Assembly (NCBI RefSeq): GCF_035181385.1 | Contig: NZ_JAXCJK010000002.1 | Coordinates: 62,001 to 126,000 of the forward strand | Length of the DNA: 64,000 bases | Source: Moraxella sp035181385 | GTDB lineage: Bacteria; Pseudomonadota; Gammaproteobacteria; Pseudomonadales; Moraxellaceae | Direction: 5' to 3' | Shown here: in pieces, positions 9,289 through 18,385 of the stretch | How positions within the stretch are numbered: the first letter of the stretch is position 1 | Layout of the letters: every line of letters begins with the position of its first letter | Notes under the pieces: model-generated | The model's database searches: none | The model's input: the letters and a program-made list of their open reading frames with translations, nothing else | Told to the model about the DNA's origin: nothing | Translations under genes and position numbers: made by a program

Positions 9289-9864
9289 ATGACCATAAAA
9301 CTCATCGTTGGACTTGGCAACCCTGGCAACGAATACAAAGACACTCGCCATAATGCAGGATTTTGGTTTATTGATAAAATTGCCGAGCAATTTAACATCA
9401 ACCTAAGCCATGATAAAAAATACCACGGTCATGTTGGTCGTGGTATGATTTTTGGTCAAGATGTACGCCTATTAAAACCCGATACCTTCATGAATCGCTC
9501 TGGGCTTGCTGTCGCTGCCTTGGCAAAATTTTATAACATTTCACCAAATGCAATGCTTATCGCTCATGACGAATTGGATATTGATGCAGGCAGTATCCGC
9601 CTAAAAACAGGTGGTGGGCATGGTGGGCATAACGGACTAAGAGATATAGTACCGCACATCGGTGCTGATTTTCATCGCCTACGCATTGGCATTGGCCACC
9701 CTGGGCACGCCAGCAAAGTCAGTGGTTGGGTGCTGTCCAAGCCAAGTTGCAATGACTTCATCAGTATTGATAAAGCACTAGATTGTGCCATCGATAATCT
9801 GAAGCTTATCATGTCAGGCAATCTTGATAAAGCCCAAAATAACATCAACAGTTTTAAACTTTAA
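9289..9864 (+). CDS. pth: Peptidyl-tRNA hydrolase
   Basis: Recycles tRNA from peptidyl-tRNAs released during translation. The 191-residue protein has the family start IVGLGNPGNEY with Asn11, and the catalytic His21 in TRHNAGF. The second signature HDELDIDAG and the glycine-rich GGGHGGHNGLR loop are both intact. Length is typical. It follows rplY after a terminator, so it may have its own promoter in the AT-rich 9220-9280 stretch (a TATAAT-like ACTATAATAAT lies near 9247). Confidence 0.96.
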   Translation: MTIKLIVGLGNPGNEYKDTRHNAGFWFIDKIAEQFNINLSHDKKYHGHVGRGMIFGQDVRLLKPDTFMNRSGLAVAALAKFYNISPNAMLIAHDELDIDAGSIRLKTGGGHGGHNGLRDIVPHIGADFHRLRIGIGHPGHASKVSGWVLSKPSCNDFISIDKALDCAIDNLKLIMSGNLDKAQNNINSFKL

Positions 9865-10166
9865 CTCACATACAAGCTTGACGCTCCGTGCTATTGTTAG
9901 CCATGACACACATCAATCAGGCTGTTGATCACAAATATTTACATACAAAACAGATAGTCAGGCTCTTATTATTTATTTTTTAAAATTGTTGCTTGATTTT
10001 CAATATTTGTCATGCTAATCTAAACAAACCAAGAGTTTTGTATCATTTTACTAAATGAGCACTTTTGGTAATATTTGTCTTAAGACCCTTTCTTGCCATG
10101 ACTGCTTTTTTCAAATTTACAGACACCGCTAGGACTGGTTTACTTGTTAAGGAGAACCGAATTTTT
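9865..10166. other. Non-coding region before the porin pair
   Basis: About 300 bases without a supported gene. The downstream porin frame is open back to 10065, but the ribosome-binding site and signal peptide place the start at 10167. No clear terminator for pth or promoter for the porin could be assigned. Confidence 0.4.
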
Positions 10167-11363
10167 ATGCTTAAGATAACCCCCCACACCAAACTTAAAT
10201 CTACCTCAAAATTTTTATTCATCTCCATTCTGGCAGCTTTGGCAATGCCTGCTCACAGTGTGTGGATCAGCACTCCAAATGTCCGAGATGGTCTACAATT
10301 ATATGTTGGTGGTAGTGTCAATCCTAGGCTCAGCACCACTTCAGATAAGTTTAACTATACCATGGCAGACCCTGCCATTTATGGTAAAGATGGTACATTA
10401 GCAGATGTACTGGCTGACCAAGACCGTAAAGATGCCGATGAGCGTCTCAAAGCAGAAGGTCTTGATGATGCAGGCATTGAGCTGTATGTTACTCAAGCAT
10501 TGACCAAAAAACTTAAATTAGGCGGCACCACTTATCTGTATTACAACCAAAATTCTAGTACTAACTACGGTGCGCTTTGGGGTGTATCACTCGATTTTGG
10601 ATCATTTGGAGAATTGGGTCGTGTTACTGTTGGTGATGGCTGGACTCGTTTGCCTGTCAAGCAGACCGATGTTGACAATATTCTCCAAAGCAGAGGTACA
10701 AATATCTCAGCTCGCTACACCAAAATACCCAACTTAACACTGGCTGGCTACCATTTATTTAATGCCTCGCCTGATGTCAACAGTCGCTATCAGTTTGGTT
10801 TGCATAAAAGTAGCGGTGTCTCAGCGGGATATGAGTTTGATTTTGGGGCAAGAAACAACTTAACGCTGGCGGCAGGCTATACCAAAAGCGAAGGACATAA
10901 AGACCCTTATTATGCTGAGGAAATCAGTCAGGGAGAATCTTATCTTGTGGGCATCGGTTTGCAGGACAATAATCTAAAACTTGGCTTAGATTATGGCCAA
11001 AGAAACAACAAGTACAATGGCGTTTGGTGGGACAACTTAAATACCAAAGTATATGGTGTTAAAGCAACCTATGAATTTACGCCTCGCCTGAGTGGCACTC
11101 TAAGCTACGCTCATAAGACAGACACCAATGGCAAAGCTGTTAGTTTCAAAGATTTGGCCAAACACCAAAATGTAAACGAAGCTCAATTTTTTGAAAAAGT
11201 TAAACAAGATCGCTATCTTGCCAAGCTAGAATATCAGCTATATAAAAACATCAGCCTAAATGGTGAGGTGTCAAACACCCAAACCAAGAACTATGTTACA
11301 GAGGGTGAATTTAGTAAGCGTGATAGACTTTATACTTCTGTTGGTGCTTCTTTCTCATTTTAA
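10167..11363 (+). CDS. Porin-like outer-membrane protein, first of a tandem pair
   Basis: A 398-residue predicted outer-membrane beta-barrel. The ATG at 10167 follows AAGGAG (10149-10154). The product begins with a basic signal peptide whose hydrophobic core is FLFISILAALAMPAHS, with cleavage expected after PAHS or thereabouts. The rest is rich in alternating amphipathic strands with Tyr and Gly, and the last residue is Phe in VGASFSF, the classical sorting signal for the BAM complex. An unusually charged loop near residues 75-110 (DVLADQDRKDADERLKAEG) would face outside. It resembles Gram-negative general porins; Moraxella M35-type porins are one candidate, but the exact family member was not identified. 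The next porin starts 18 bases downstream. Confidence 0.8.
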   Translation: MLKITPHTKLKSTSKFLFISILAALAMPAHSVWISTPNVRDGLQLYVGGSVNPRLSTTSDKFNYTMADPAIYGKDGTLADVLADQDRKDADERLKAEGLDDAGIELYVTQALTKKLKLGGTTYLYYNQNSSTNYGALWGVSLDFGSFGELGRVTVGDGWTRLPVKQTDVDNILQSRGTNISARYTKIPNLTLAGYHLFNASPDVNSRYQFGLHKSSGVSAGYEFDFGARNNLTLAAGYTKSEGHKDPYYAEEISQGESYLVGIGLQDNNLKLGLDYGQRNNKYNGVWWDNLNTKVYGVKATYEFTPRLSGTLSYAHKTDTNGKAVSFKDLAKHQNVNEAQFFEKVKQDRYLAKLEYQLYKNISLNGEVSNTQTKNYVTEGEFSKRDRLYTSVGASFSF

Positions 11364-11381
11364 TTTTAAAGGACTTTTTAT

Positions 11382-12665
11382 ATGAATAATACAGCCACTT
11401 TTCGCTTAACCAAACTTGCTTTAACCCTCAGTGTCATTGGTCTTGGCATGAGCAGCCATGCTGTGTATAATTTGTACACCAAAGACGGTCTAAGCCTTGA
11501 CATCAACGGTCAGATTGATATGCAAGCCACCAACCAAGATGCCAAGCACCATATCCTAAACGATGGTGATGGTGAAGATTGGCACAGCGATGGCGGAGTA
11601 TCACCTGTAGAGACTCCAAAAGATGCTACAGACAAACAAACCAGATTGGGACAAAATCAAGGGGTTTCTTATGTGGAATTTCGTGCCTCTCAAAAACTGC
11701 CTAATGACTGGCGTACCACTGCCAACATTGGTCTAGGATACAGCGACAGTCGCAATATGTATCTATCAAACTCAAGCTTATCAATTGACAAAAAGGGCAT
11801 TGGTGCAGTCAGCTTGGGTCGTCAATACCTACACACCAATTATGTCAATCGCACAGGCACTGACACACCACTTGACATATTTAGCACCTCAGCACTTCGC
11901 TTAGACTACTATGGCCAAAAAGGACTGCACGCCAGTGCTTATTACAGCTTCTCTGGTGTGAATGATGTACGAAAAGATGATAACTCTGGCATCAAATCAG
12001 GCTATGGTGCTTCGCTAAGCTACCGCTACCCAATCAAAGCAGACCACAGTGTTCGTTTTGGTTTGGGTTATAGCCAAAAAGAGGCAAATCCAGCATACAC
12101 GCCTATTGTTTTAAACTCAGGTGGCAATCGGGTTGATTTTGGGTGGATTAATAACACCCTAAACCAACACCCCGCCCAAACCCAAAGTGTGGCTGGCTCT
12201 GTTGAATACCAAGTAGGCAAATTGCTGGTTGCTGCTGATATTGGTCGCAAAAAAGAGACTTTCTCAAAAGATGAAAAAACGCCACTTGACACCAAAACCA
12301 GCGACTACTTGGGTGCAAAAGTTGCTTATGACATCAACCCTATTTTCCAAGTCAGTGCAGGTCACGGCATCAAAAAAGCCAGCACGCAGCTTAAAAAAGG
12401 TGCCAAACCTTTAAGTACAGACCTTAGAACCCTTGATCCTAATGATCCCAAGCAATATTATTCTTATGTAGATGGTGATGAAACTCATCTGTTTGACAAT
12501 GCCGATACCAAAGAAAGCTATGTTCAGCTTGACTACCGTGTGCGTCCTAATGTGCGTCTATACACCCGTTATGATATCGAAGAGACCACATTTAAAGTTG
12601 CAAGCAAAGACATCAGCCGTCTTAGCGATAAGAATGTTCGTGCTGGACTTGTCTTCACTTTCTAA
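11382..12665 (+). CDS. Porin-like outer-membrane protein, second of a tandem pair
   Basis: 427 residues with a signal peptide whose core is LALTLSVIGLGMSSHA, an acidic hydrophilic segment near 45-75, then beta-barrel-type sequence. The C-terminus is VRAGLVFTF, ending in Phe. The motif SLDINGQIDMQ after the signal peptide is like the first strand of Gram-negative porins, and GAVSLGRQYLHTNY resembles the conserved GxxxxGRQ segment of that superfamily. The ATG has AAAGGA at 11368-11373. It is probably co-transcribed with the preceding porin (18-base gap) and perhaps with the oligopeptidase 83 bases downstream. Substrate is unknown. Confidence 0.82.
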   Translation: MNNTATFRLTKLALTLSVIGLGMSSHAVYNLYTKDGLSLDINGQIDMQATNQDAKHHILNDGDGEDWHSDGGVSPVETPKDATDKQTRLGQNQGVSYVEFRASQKLPNDWRTTANIGLGYSDSRNMYLSNSSLSIDKKGIGAVSLGRQYLHTNYVNRTGTDTPLDIFSTSALRLDYYGQKGLHASAYYSFSGVNDVRKDDNSGIKSGYGASLSYRYPIKADHSVRFGLGYSQKEANPAYTPIVLNSGGNRVDFGWINNTLNQHPAQTQSVAGSVEYQVGKLLVAADIGRKKETFSKDEKTPLDTKTSDYLGAKVAYDINPIFQVSAGHGIKKASTQLKKGAKPLSTDLRTLDPNDPKQYYSYVDGDETHLFDNADTKESYVQLDYRVRPNVRLYTRYDIEETTFKVASKDISRLSDKNVRAGLVFTF

Positions 12666-12748
12666 GACCCATCACATGACCATCAAGAGCATTTTTACAA
12701 TGTGATTGATGGTCATATTGAGGGACTGACTTATAGGAATAATTGTAA

Positions 12749-15343
12749 ATGAAACCAACTCAATTAAGCACGCTTTTTCTTGCTTTGGCTGCTTGCCTAT
12801 CTGCAGGTATGGCCCATGCAGAAGATGACAAAAACCAAGTAAAAAAATTAAACTACCCACACACACCCATTCATCAAGAACAGCTGGATCCATTTTTGTA
12901 TGGCGAATTTGGCATATCAGCCAATACAGCTTCTACAAGAAATGCCGTACACAGCTCCAATCCTCATGCACCTGATGATGGCATTGACCATTATGCTGCC
13001 GCAACTCATGTTGATAAATATCGCTGGTTGGAAGACTACGATAATATTGATGCTCGTATTGCTAAAGAGAGCAGTAAAGACAGAGAACGCAACCTCATTG
13101 GCACCATTCAAGAAGACGACAAGCCTCTTACCCAAGCAGTTGTCGAGTACTTGCAAACCGTTCCAACACCAACCTCAAGCCGTGTCAATGACTGGGTTAA
13201 TGCCCAAAATGCCGTCACTGAAAGCTACATTCAACAGTTACCTGTTTATGAACAGCTCAAAAAAAATGTCGACGCTCTAAAAAATGTCGAACACACCGTT
13301 GAGAGAATCTATCGCAAAGACATTGGTGAGATTCGATCGTATCGCCACAGCGATGGTTATTTTCGCATTGAGCGAATTGCTCCTGATGGTACACGGACCG
13401 AGCTTGTCAATGAGGCAAACATCTCTGCTGATGGCGAGAAAGCACCTGATGGCAAAGCAACCATTCGTGGCAGTGTCAAAGCCAGCAAAGACGGTTCTTA
13501 CATTTCTTTTTTTGTAAGACAAGGCAGTGCTGATGTTGACCCTTGGTTCCTGCACATCATCAACACCAAGACAGGTGAACTTGCTACCCCAATCATCGGT
13601 CGCATCAATCGCACAAACCCTGCTGCAGAATGGTTCGATGATGATACCATCTACTATGGAGCGGTTGAAGAGCATCGTTCATTGGTCTTTTACCGTGACA
13701 TTGGCAAAGAAAAGTTCATCGATCCTGTCGCCATACCTCTTTCGCATGTTGATGGAGCTAGTATCAATAGCATCTCCTTTGAAGGCAAGGACAAACGCTA
13801 TATCGTCATGGACACTTGGAACAGTGCTGACTCCGTTTATATTAAAGACCGTCAAACAGATTTAAGCTATCGCCTGCACAGCAAGAAATTCTTTGATGAA
13901 GTGTTCAAAAATAATCCATCTTTTAATAATAACATCTTAGCAAAACTGGTTCATTTTGATCCAGAGACACGCGATGCCTATATCATCAGCGGTGAGAATA
14001 ACCGCAAGGGCGAGATCATCAAAATCAATCTTGACAACCTAAATAAGCGTGAGGTATTTTTAACCACACCGCCTGAATACGACATCATGCGTGAGGCCTA
14101 CTATCACAAAGAAGGCGATGGCTACTTCTTGGTGAGCTATCTAAAAGATGGGGTGAGTCGCCTGATTCTTATAGACATCAAAACAGGAGAAAGTAAAGAT
14201 CTGACCCCAGCACAAGGTGCAGGATATATTTCCAAGCTTTCAGGCAATGTCGTTGATGACTCTTCAGATGAGGAAGAAGACGCTGAAGCCAAAAAGCATG
14301 ACCCAGAAGCCTCAGAAAACTATATCAAATTCCGATTTAGCAATCCAACTTTACCATCAACAGACTACAAGTATAGTATTGCCAAAGGAAAGTTCTTGGA
14401 TATTCGTCGCTTCGACCTGACGCCTTTTGATGACAGCCAGTTTGAAACCAAGTTGGTATTTTACACCGCCAACGACGGCACAAAAATCCCAATGAACATC
14501 AGCTACAAAAAGGGCATCAAATTAGACGGCAAAAACCCAACATTACTATATGGTTATGGTGGTTATGGGGTTATCTATGACCAAGTGTTCGGTTTTCCTG
14601 CCAATGCCATCTGGCTAGAAAACGGTGGTGTGTGGGCACACGCCTTCATTCGTGGCGGCGGTGAATACGGTGATGCGTGGCAAAATGCTGCCAAACATGA
14701 TAAACGCTTGGTAGGCTACGATGACTTCGCCTCTGCTGCTGATTATCTAAATAATGCAGGTTATGCCAACCCTGATCATTTGGGCATCATTGGTGGCTCA
14801 AATGGTGGTTTGCTGGTTGGTGCAGCGATGGTTCGCCACCCTGGCAAATACCGAGTGGCATTCCCACAAGTTGCTGTACTTGACCAACTTCGTCATGAAA
14901 AAGCTGGCATCACCCAATTTTGGATGGAAGAATACGGCACACCTGAGGAAAGTCGCCATGTGTATGATGTTTTGATGAGTTATTCACCTTATCAAAACCT
15001 AAAATCAGGCAATTGCTACCCATCTACACTCATTCAGACCTCAAAACGAGACGACCGAGTCGTACCTTCACACTCCTACCGCTTTGCTGCCAAGCTACAA
15101 GAGGTTCAAAGTTGTGACAGACCTGCTTTGTTAAGTGCTTCTGAAGATCATGGCCATGGTCCTAACACCTATGCCGAACGCGTAGAGAATGAACTAACAA
15201 CTGTGGCGTTTGCATTGAATGAAATGGGCATTACCAGTGTGCCAAATCTTGAGCAACGCCCAACTGCTGATGAGATGAAAACTGCTAAATGGCGTGCAGA
15301 AGATGCCAAAAAAGAGCAGGAATATTTAAAGCATAGACAATAA
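12749..15343 (+). CDS. Exported prolyl oligopeptidase-family serine protease
   Basis: An 864-residue S9A-type peptidase that would cut short peptides after proline. The signal peptide (about 1-24, ending MAHA) predicts the periplasm. The family entry motif YRWLED is at about 91-96 and DWVNAQNAVT at about 148-157. A seven-bladed propeller region follows, then the alpha/beta-hydrolase domain. The catalytic triad is readable: Ser684 in GGSNGG, Asp768 or Asp769 in RDDRVVPSH, His803 in DHGHG. Two additions are unusual: about 50 residues inserted between YRWLED and DWVNAQN, and an acidic insert near 503-520 (SSDEEEDAEAKKHDPEAS). It stands behind two porin genes and has a strong terminator at 15365. 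Confidence 0.9.
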   Translation: MKPTQLSTLFLALAACLSAGMAHAEDDKNQVKKLNYPHTPIHQEQLDPFLYGEFGISANTASTRNAVHSSNPHAPDDGIDHYAAATHVDKYRWLEDYDNIDARIAKESSKDRERNLIGTIQEDDKPLTQAVVEYLQTVPTPTSSRVNDWVNAQNAVTESYIQQLPVYEQLKKNVDALKNVEHTVERIYRKDIGEIRSYRHSDGYFRIERIAPDGTRTELVNEANISADGEKAPDGKATIRGSVKASKDGSYISFFVRQGSADVDPWFLHIINTKTGELATPIIGRINRTNPAAEWFDDDTIYYGAVEEHRSLVFYRDIGKEKFIDPVAIPLSHVDGASINSISFEGKDKRYIVMDTWNSADSVYIKDRQTDLSYRLHSKKFFDEVFKNNPSFNNNILAKLVHFDPETRDAYIISGENNRKGEIIKINLDNLNKREVFLTTPPEYDIMREAYYHKEGDGYFLVSYLKDGVSRLILIDIKTGESKDLTPAQGAGYISKLSGNVVDDSSDEEEDAEAKKHDPEASENYIKFRFSNPTLPSTDYKYSIAKGKFLDIRRFDLTPFDDSQFETKLVFYTANDGTKIPMNISYKKGIKLDGKNPTLLYGYGGYGVIYDQVFGFPANAIWLENGGVWAHAFIRGGGEYGDAWQNAAKHDKRLVGYDDFASAADYLNNAGYANPDHLGIIGGSNGGLLVGAAMVRHPGKYRVAFPQVAVLDQLRHEKAGITQFWMEEYGTPEESRHVYDVLMSYSPYQNLKSGNCYPSTLIQTSKRDDRVVPSHSYRFAAKLQEVQSCDRPALLSASEDHGHGPNTYAERVENELTTVAFALNEMGITSVPNLEQRPTADEMKTAKWRAEDAKKEQEYLKHRQ

Positions 15344-15364
15344 GTCAAATAACCTGTACTAAAA

Positions 15365-15404
15365 AAAATAAAAACCGCTCGTGATGGGCGGTTTTTATTT
15401 TTTT
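15365..15404 (+). terminator. Terminator after the prolyl oligopeptidase gene
   Basis: A 14-base-pair stem AAAATAAAAACCGC / GCGGTTTTTATTTT followed by further T residues. Confidence 0.85.
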
Positions 15405-15589
15405 AAACCAAAATCATCATTGTTAGCACAACTGCCAGAGCATAGCCCCCATCTGATCATCACCAGCAAACCAAACCTCCATCTATCACCCATATCAAAA
15501 CCGCAAAATCAGCACCATAAAAAACACACCGCTAAAAAAAATGAGCAAATCACTCTTTTAAAACATCTTAGCAAATATTATCCGATAAA

Positions 15590-15618
15590 TTGATAACCCA
15601 TTAAAAGCAAGGTATAAT
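15590..15618 (+). promoter_or_regulatory. Promoter of hemN
   Basis: TTGATA at 15590-15595 and TATAAT at 15613-15618 with a 17-base spacer. Between 15405 and 15590 no gene is visible. Confidence 0.65.
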
Positions 15619-15666
15619 AATCCAAACATACCAACTAAAAACAAATGCTAAAAAAAGGGGCGAGCC

Positions 15667-17067
15667 ATGAATCCTTATGCCAATCATCAACCTCTACATT
15701 TTAGCGATGTACACTTTGATGAGTCCTTAATTAAAAAATACAACCGACAAGGTCCAAGATACACCTCCTACCCCACCGCACTTGAATTCTTGCCCATCGC
15801 TGATGGCGTAGAACAACAAATTTTAGCAAAAAAAGATCCCAAAACACCCATTTCACTGTATTTTCACATTCCATTTTGTCGTCATCTATGTTATTACTGT
15901 GGCTGTAATAAAATCATTACCAAAAAAAATAGCGATGCTGGCGATTATTTAGATTATCTCATCAAAGAGGTCAAGCACAAAAAATCCTATTTAAATGGCA
16001 ATCCAATCGTCAAACAGCTACATCTTGGTGGGGGTACACCGACTTTTTTTAGTGATGATGAATTGGTGGCACTTTGGGAGTTTTTACAAGATGAGTTTGA
16101 GTTTGCCCCAGATGGTGATTATTCAGTAGAAATAGACCCACGAGAGCTTGGGGAGCATACACTAACCACACTCAGACAGTTGGGATTTAACCGCCTAAGC
16201 TTTGGCGTGCAAGATTTGAATGAAAAAGTACAGATTGCTGTCAATCGTATCCAGCCAGAGTCTTTAATCCGCCAAGTAATGGCAGATGCTCGCAAACTTG
16301 GATTTTGCTCAATCAACATTGACTTAATTTACGGCCTGCCACACCAGACAATAAAAAGTATGGCAGATACAGTAGCACGAATCATCGACATCAGCCCTGA
16401 CCGCCTATCGATTTTTAATTATGCACACCTGCCAGAGCGGTTCGTCGCCCAGCGTCGTATCAAAAACGAAGACTTGCCAAGCCCTGCTGATAAATTGGTC
16501 ATGTTTGGCAATACCATCAATACACTCAACGATGCAGGCTATCAATACATCGGTATCGATCACTTTGCCCGTCCAGATGATGCCATGGCAATCGCTCAAC
16601 GAGAAGGAAAACTGCATCGCAACTTTCAAGGTTATGCCACCCTTGGTGAATGTGACTTACTTGCCTTTGGCGTATCCTCCATCAGTCAAATTGGCCAAGA
16701 TATTCTTCAAAATCACACCGACCTGACTGAATATAAACACATGATTGATGATGGCAAATTGCCCGCTGTCAAGCACATCAAATCTAACGCCAAAGACAAA
16801 CTTCGCCGTTATGTCATCATGAATCTTTTATGCCATGATCGCCTAGATTTTGCCGATATTAACGCAAAATTTAACATTGATGCAAAAAGTTATTTTAATA
16901 ATGAGCTGATTCAGCTTGCCGACATGGCAGATGATGAATTGGTTGTCATCAATGAATCAGGTGTTGAAATCTTACCAAAGGGAAGGATTTTAGGACGCAG
17001 TGTGGCCATGCTGTTTGATGAATATCTCACACAAAAACACACCAACCGATTCTCAAAGGTCATCTAA
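15667..17067 (+). CDS. hemN: Oxygen-independent coproporphyrinogen III dehydrogenase
   Basis: Radical-SAM enzyme that converts coproporphyrinogen III to protoporphyrinogen IX without oxygen. The 466-residue length and the start YNRQGPRYTSYPTALEF fit true HemN rather than the HemW paralogue. The iron-sulphur cysteines are Cys71, Cys75 and Cys78 in PFCRHLCYYCGC, with the extra Cys80 typical of HemN. GGGTPTFF and EIDPREL are the SAM-domain motifs, and the C-terminal HemN domain is complete. The ATG follows GGGGCGAGCC, with GGGG about nine bases away. It is monocistronic with its own promoter and terminator. With hemA at the window start it gives two haem-pathway genes here, not linked. Confidence 0.95.
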   Translation: MNPYANHQPLHFSDVHFDESLIKKYNRQGPRYTSYPTALEFLPIADGVEQQILAKKDPKTPISLYFHIPFCRHLCYYCGCNKIITKKNSDAGDYLDYLIKEVKHKKSYLNGNPIVKQLHLGGGTPTFFSDDELVALWEFLQDEFEFAPDGDYSVEIDPRELGEHTLTTLRQLGFNRLSFGVQDLNEKVQIAVNRIQPESLIRQVMADARKLGFCSINIDLIYGLPHQTIKSMADTVARIIDISPDRLSIFNYAHLPERFVAQRRIKNEDLPSPADKLVMFGNTINTLNDAGYQYIGIDHFARPDDAMAIAQREGKLHRNFQGYATLGECDLLAFGVSSISQIGQDILQNHTDLTEYKHMIDDGKLPAVKHIKSNAKDKLRRYVIMNLLCHDRLDFADINAKFNIDAKSYFNNELIQLADMADDELVVINESGVEILPKGRILGRSVAMLFDEYLTQKHTNRFSKVI

Positions 17068-17104
17068 AAAAAGCGTTCATGATGAATTTCATGAACGCTT
17101 TTTT
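17066..17104 (+). terminator. Bidirectional terminator between hemN and the RDD gene
   Basis: AAAAAAGCGTTCATGA / TCATGAACGCTTTTTT with a six-base loop. Runs of A and T on both sides let it serve the two convergent genes. Confidence 0.87.
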
Positions 17105-17117
17105 AGCACAATCCATT

Positions 17118-17759
17118 TTATTTATTCAAACCCTTACGCCTTAATGAGGCAAAAAGACCTTCATGCTCAAATTTTGGCACCTTTAAAGTCATGGTGTTGG
17201 ACAAAATATCATGCACCGATAAACCACGACGATTGAACCAGCAAAATACATAATTAAACATCAAGCCAAAAAAAGCACTCAGCAGAATCGCCAAACGAGA
17301 ACCATTGACCATTGCACCTATCAACGCAAATAAAAATGGCACAGCACACGCACCGATAATACGCTTAAAGCTATCACCCCAAGTCAAAAGTTGACCATCT
17401 CTTGTAACGGTTTTTAGTCGCCAAGTCTGCATACCGAGCGTTTGTCCAGACTTTCGCCAAAATATGCCATAAAACCCCACCAAAGTCAGTACAAAGGCAG
17501 GGGTCATCACGCCGTTTTGATACCAAACTGGCAAAGATTTTGCATCAGCAGCACTGCCTCCCACCTCAAAAAACATCAGCGTACCAACCACTGATAATAC
17601 AAGCCCCATTAAAAACAACATCGCCAAAATCAGCATGCCATCATACAACATGGTTAATAAACGAACCACAGGGCCTGAGATAACAATTGGCTCATCTTGA
17701 ACAGTTTTGATTTTTGGTGATTGAGAAATTTTTTGGTGTTGCTTCATAAACTTGGTCAT
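17118..17759 (-). CDS. RDD-family membrane protein
   Basis: A small inner-membrane protein, 213 residues from the ATG at 17759. The frame is open further to a TTG at 17819, but the added residues look like non-coding leader. The RDD domain begins near VRLLTMLYDGMLILAMLFL, with the Arg/Asp/Asp-type positions of the family, and holds three to four membrane segments, including one over GTLMFFEVGG and one over FVLTLVGFYGIFW. LGMQTWRLKTVTRDG is the conserved cytoplasmic loop. Function of this family is generally unknown; it stands alone, convergent with hemN and downstream of tRNA genes on the same strand. Confidence 0.75.
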   Translation of the reverse strand: MTKFMKQHQKISQSPKIKTVQDEPIVISGPVVRLLTMLYDGMLILAMLFLMGLVLSVVGTLMFFEVGGSAADAKSLPVWYQNGVMTPAFVLTLVGFYGIFWRKSGQTLGMQTWRLKTVTRDGQLLTWGDSFKRIIGACAVPFLFALIGAMVNGSRLAILLSAFFGLMFNYVFCWFNRRGLSVHDILSNTMTLKVPKFEHEGLFASLRRKGLNK

Positions 17760-17910
17760 GATGTATGATGAATTAAAATTTCGTTTTATTTTAGCATGAA
17801 ACAACAAGAAATTCCCCAAACATTTTAATTAAAGTCTTTGCTACATTTCACCAGATTTTTAGCACAAAAAAATCACCAAAACTATTTTGTTTTGATGACT
17901 TTTTGTTATA

Positions 17911-17987
17911 TGGCGCACCCGGAGAGATTCGAACTCCCGACCCCTTAGTTCGTAGCCAAGTGCTCTATCCAACTGAGCTACGGGTGC
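17911..17987 (-). tRNA. tRNA-Arg (anticodon ACG)
   Basis: A 77-base cloverleaf with CCA encoded. The acceptor stem is GCACCCG/CGGGTGC, and the anticodon loop CTACGAA reads CGU and, after A34 editing, CGC and CGA. Its promoter lies at 18035-18062. Confidence 0.95.
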
Positions 17988-18034
17988 GTATTGTCAAGAT
18001 TTAACATCAACTGCTTTCGTCTTGATGGTGTACT

Positions 18035-18062
18035 ATTATACTAAAATAATTCAGTAAGTCAA
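18035..18062 (-). promoter_or_regulatory. Promoter of tRNA-Arg
   Basis: On the minus strand TTGACT (18062-18057), a 16-base spacer and TATAAT (18040-18035). It ends about 48 bases before the tRNA. Confidence 0.7.
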
Positions 18063-18105
18063 GTATTTTTTTAATTTATTTTCAGAGTAACTCAAAAAAA
18101 ATAAA

Positions 18106-18195
18106 TGGCGGTGACGGAGGGATTCGAACCCTCGATACAGTTTCCCGTATGCATCCTTAGCAGGGATGTGGTTTCAGCCACTCACCCACGTCACC
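18106..18195 (-). tRNA. tRNA-Ser (anticodon GCU)
   Basis: A 90-base class II tRNA with a long variable arm and CCA encoded. The acceptor stem is GGTGACG/CGTCACC; the anticodon loop is CTGCTAA. It has its own promoter at 18244-18271. Confidence 0.95.
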
Positions 18196-18243
18196 GTTTT
18201 ATTTGACAAAATGCGTGTAAATCACAGCATGTTGTGGGCGGTA

Positions 18244-18271
18244 ATTATAACAAAGTTTTAATATTTTGCAA
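18244..18271 (-). promoter_or_regulatory. Promoter of tRNA-Ser
   Basis: Minus-strand TTGCAA (18271-18266), a 16-base spacer and TATAAT (18249-18244), followed by the GC-rich discriminator TACCGCCC. Confidence 0.72.
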
Positions 18272-18385
18272 GCAATTTTTGACAAAAAAGCTAAAATTTT
18301 CAAAAAAAGCATATAAACCTATGAAAAAATCCGTAGAATTTGCTATGATATCATCAATCTAGCAAGCTCTATGATAAGGATTTTT

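Noticed and set aside
10065..10166. Longer start for the first porin
   Set aside because: The added residues precede a good ribosome-binding site and a complete signal peptide beginning at 10167.
15590..15604. FNR/ANR-like box TTGATAACCCATTAA before hemN
   Set aside because: The half-sites are spaced by five rather than four bases and the left half is better explained as the -35 hexamer.
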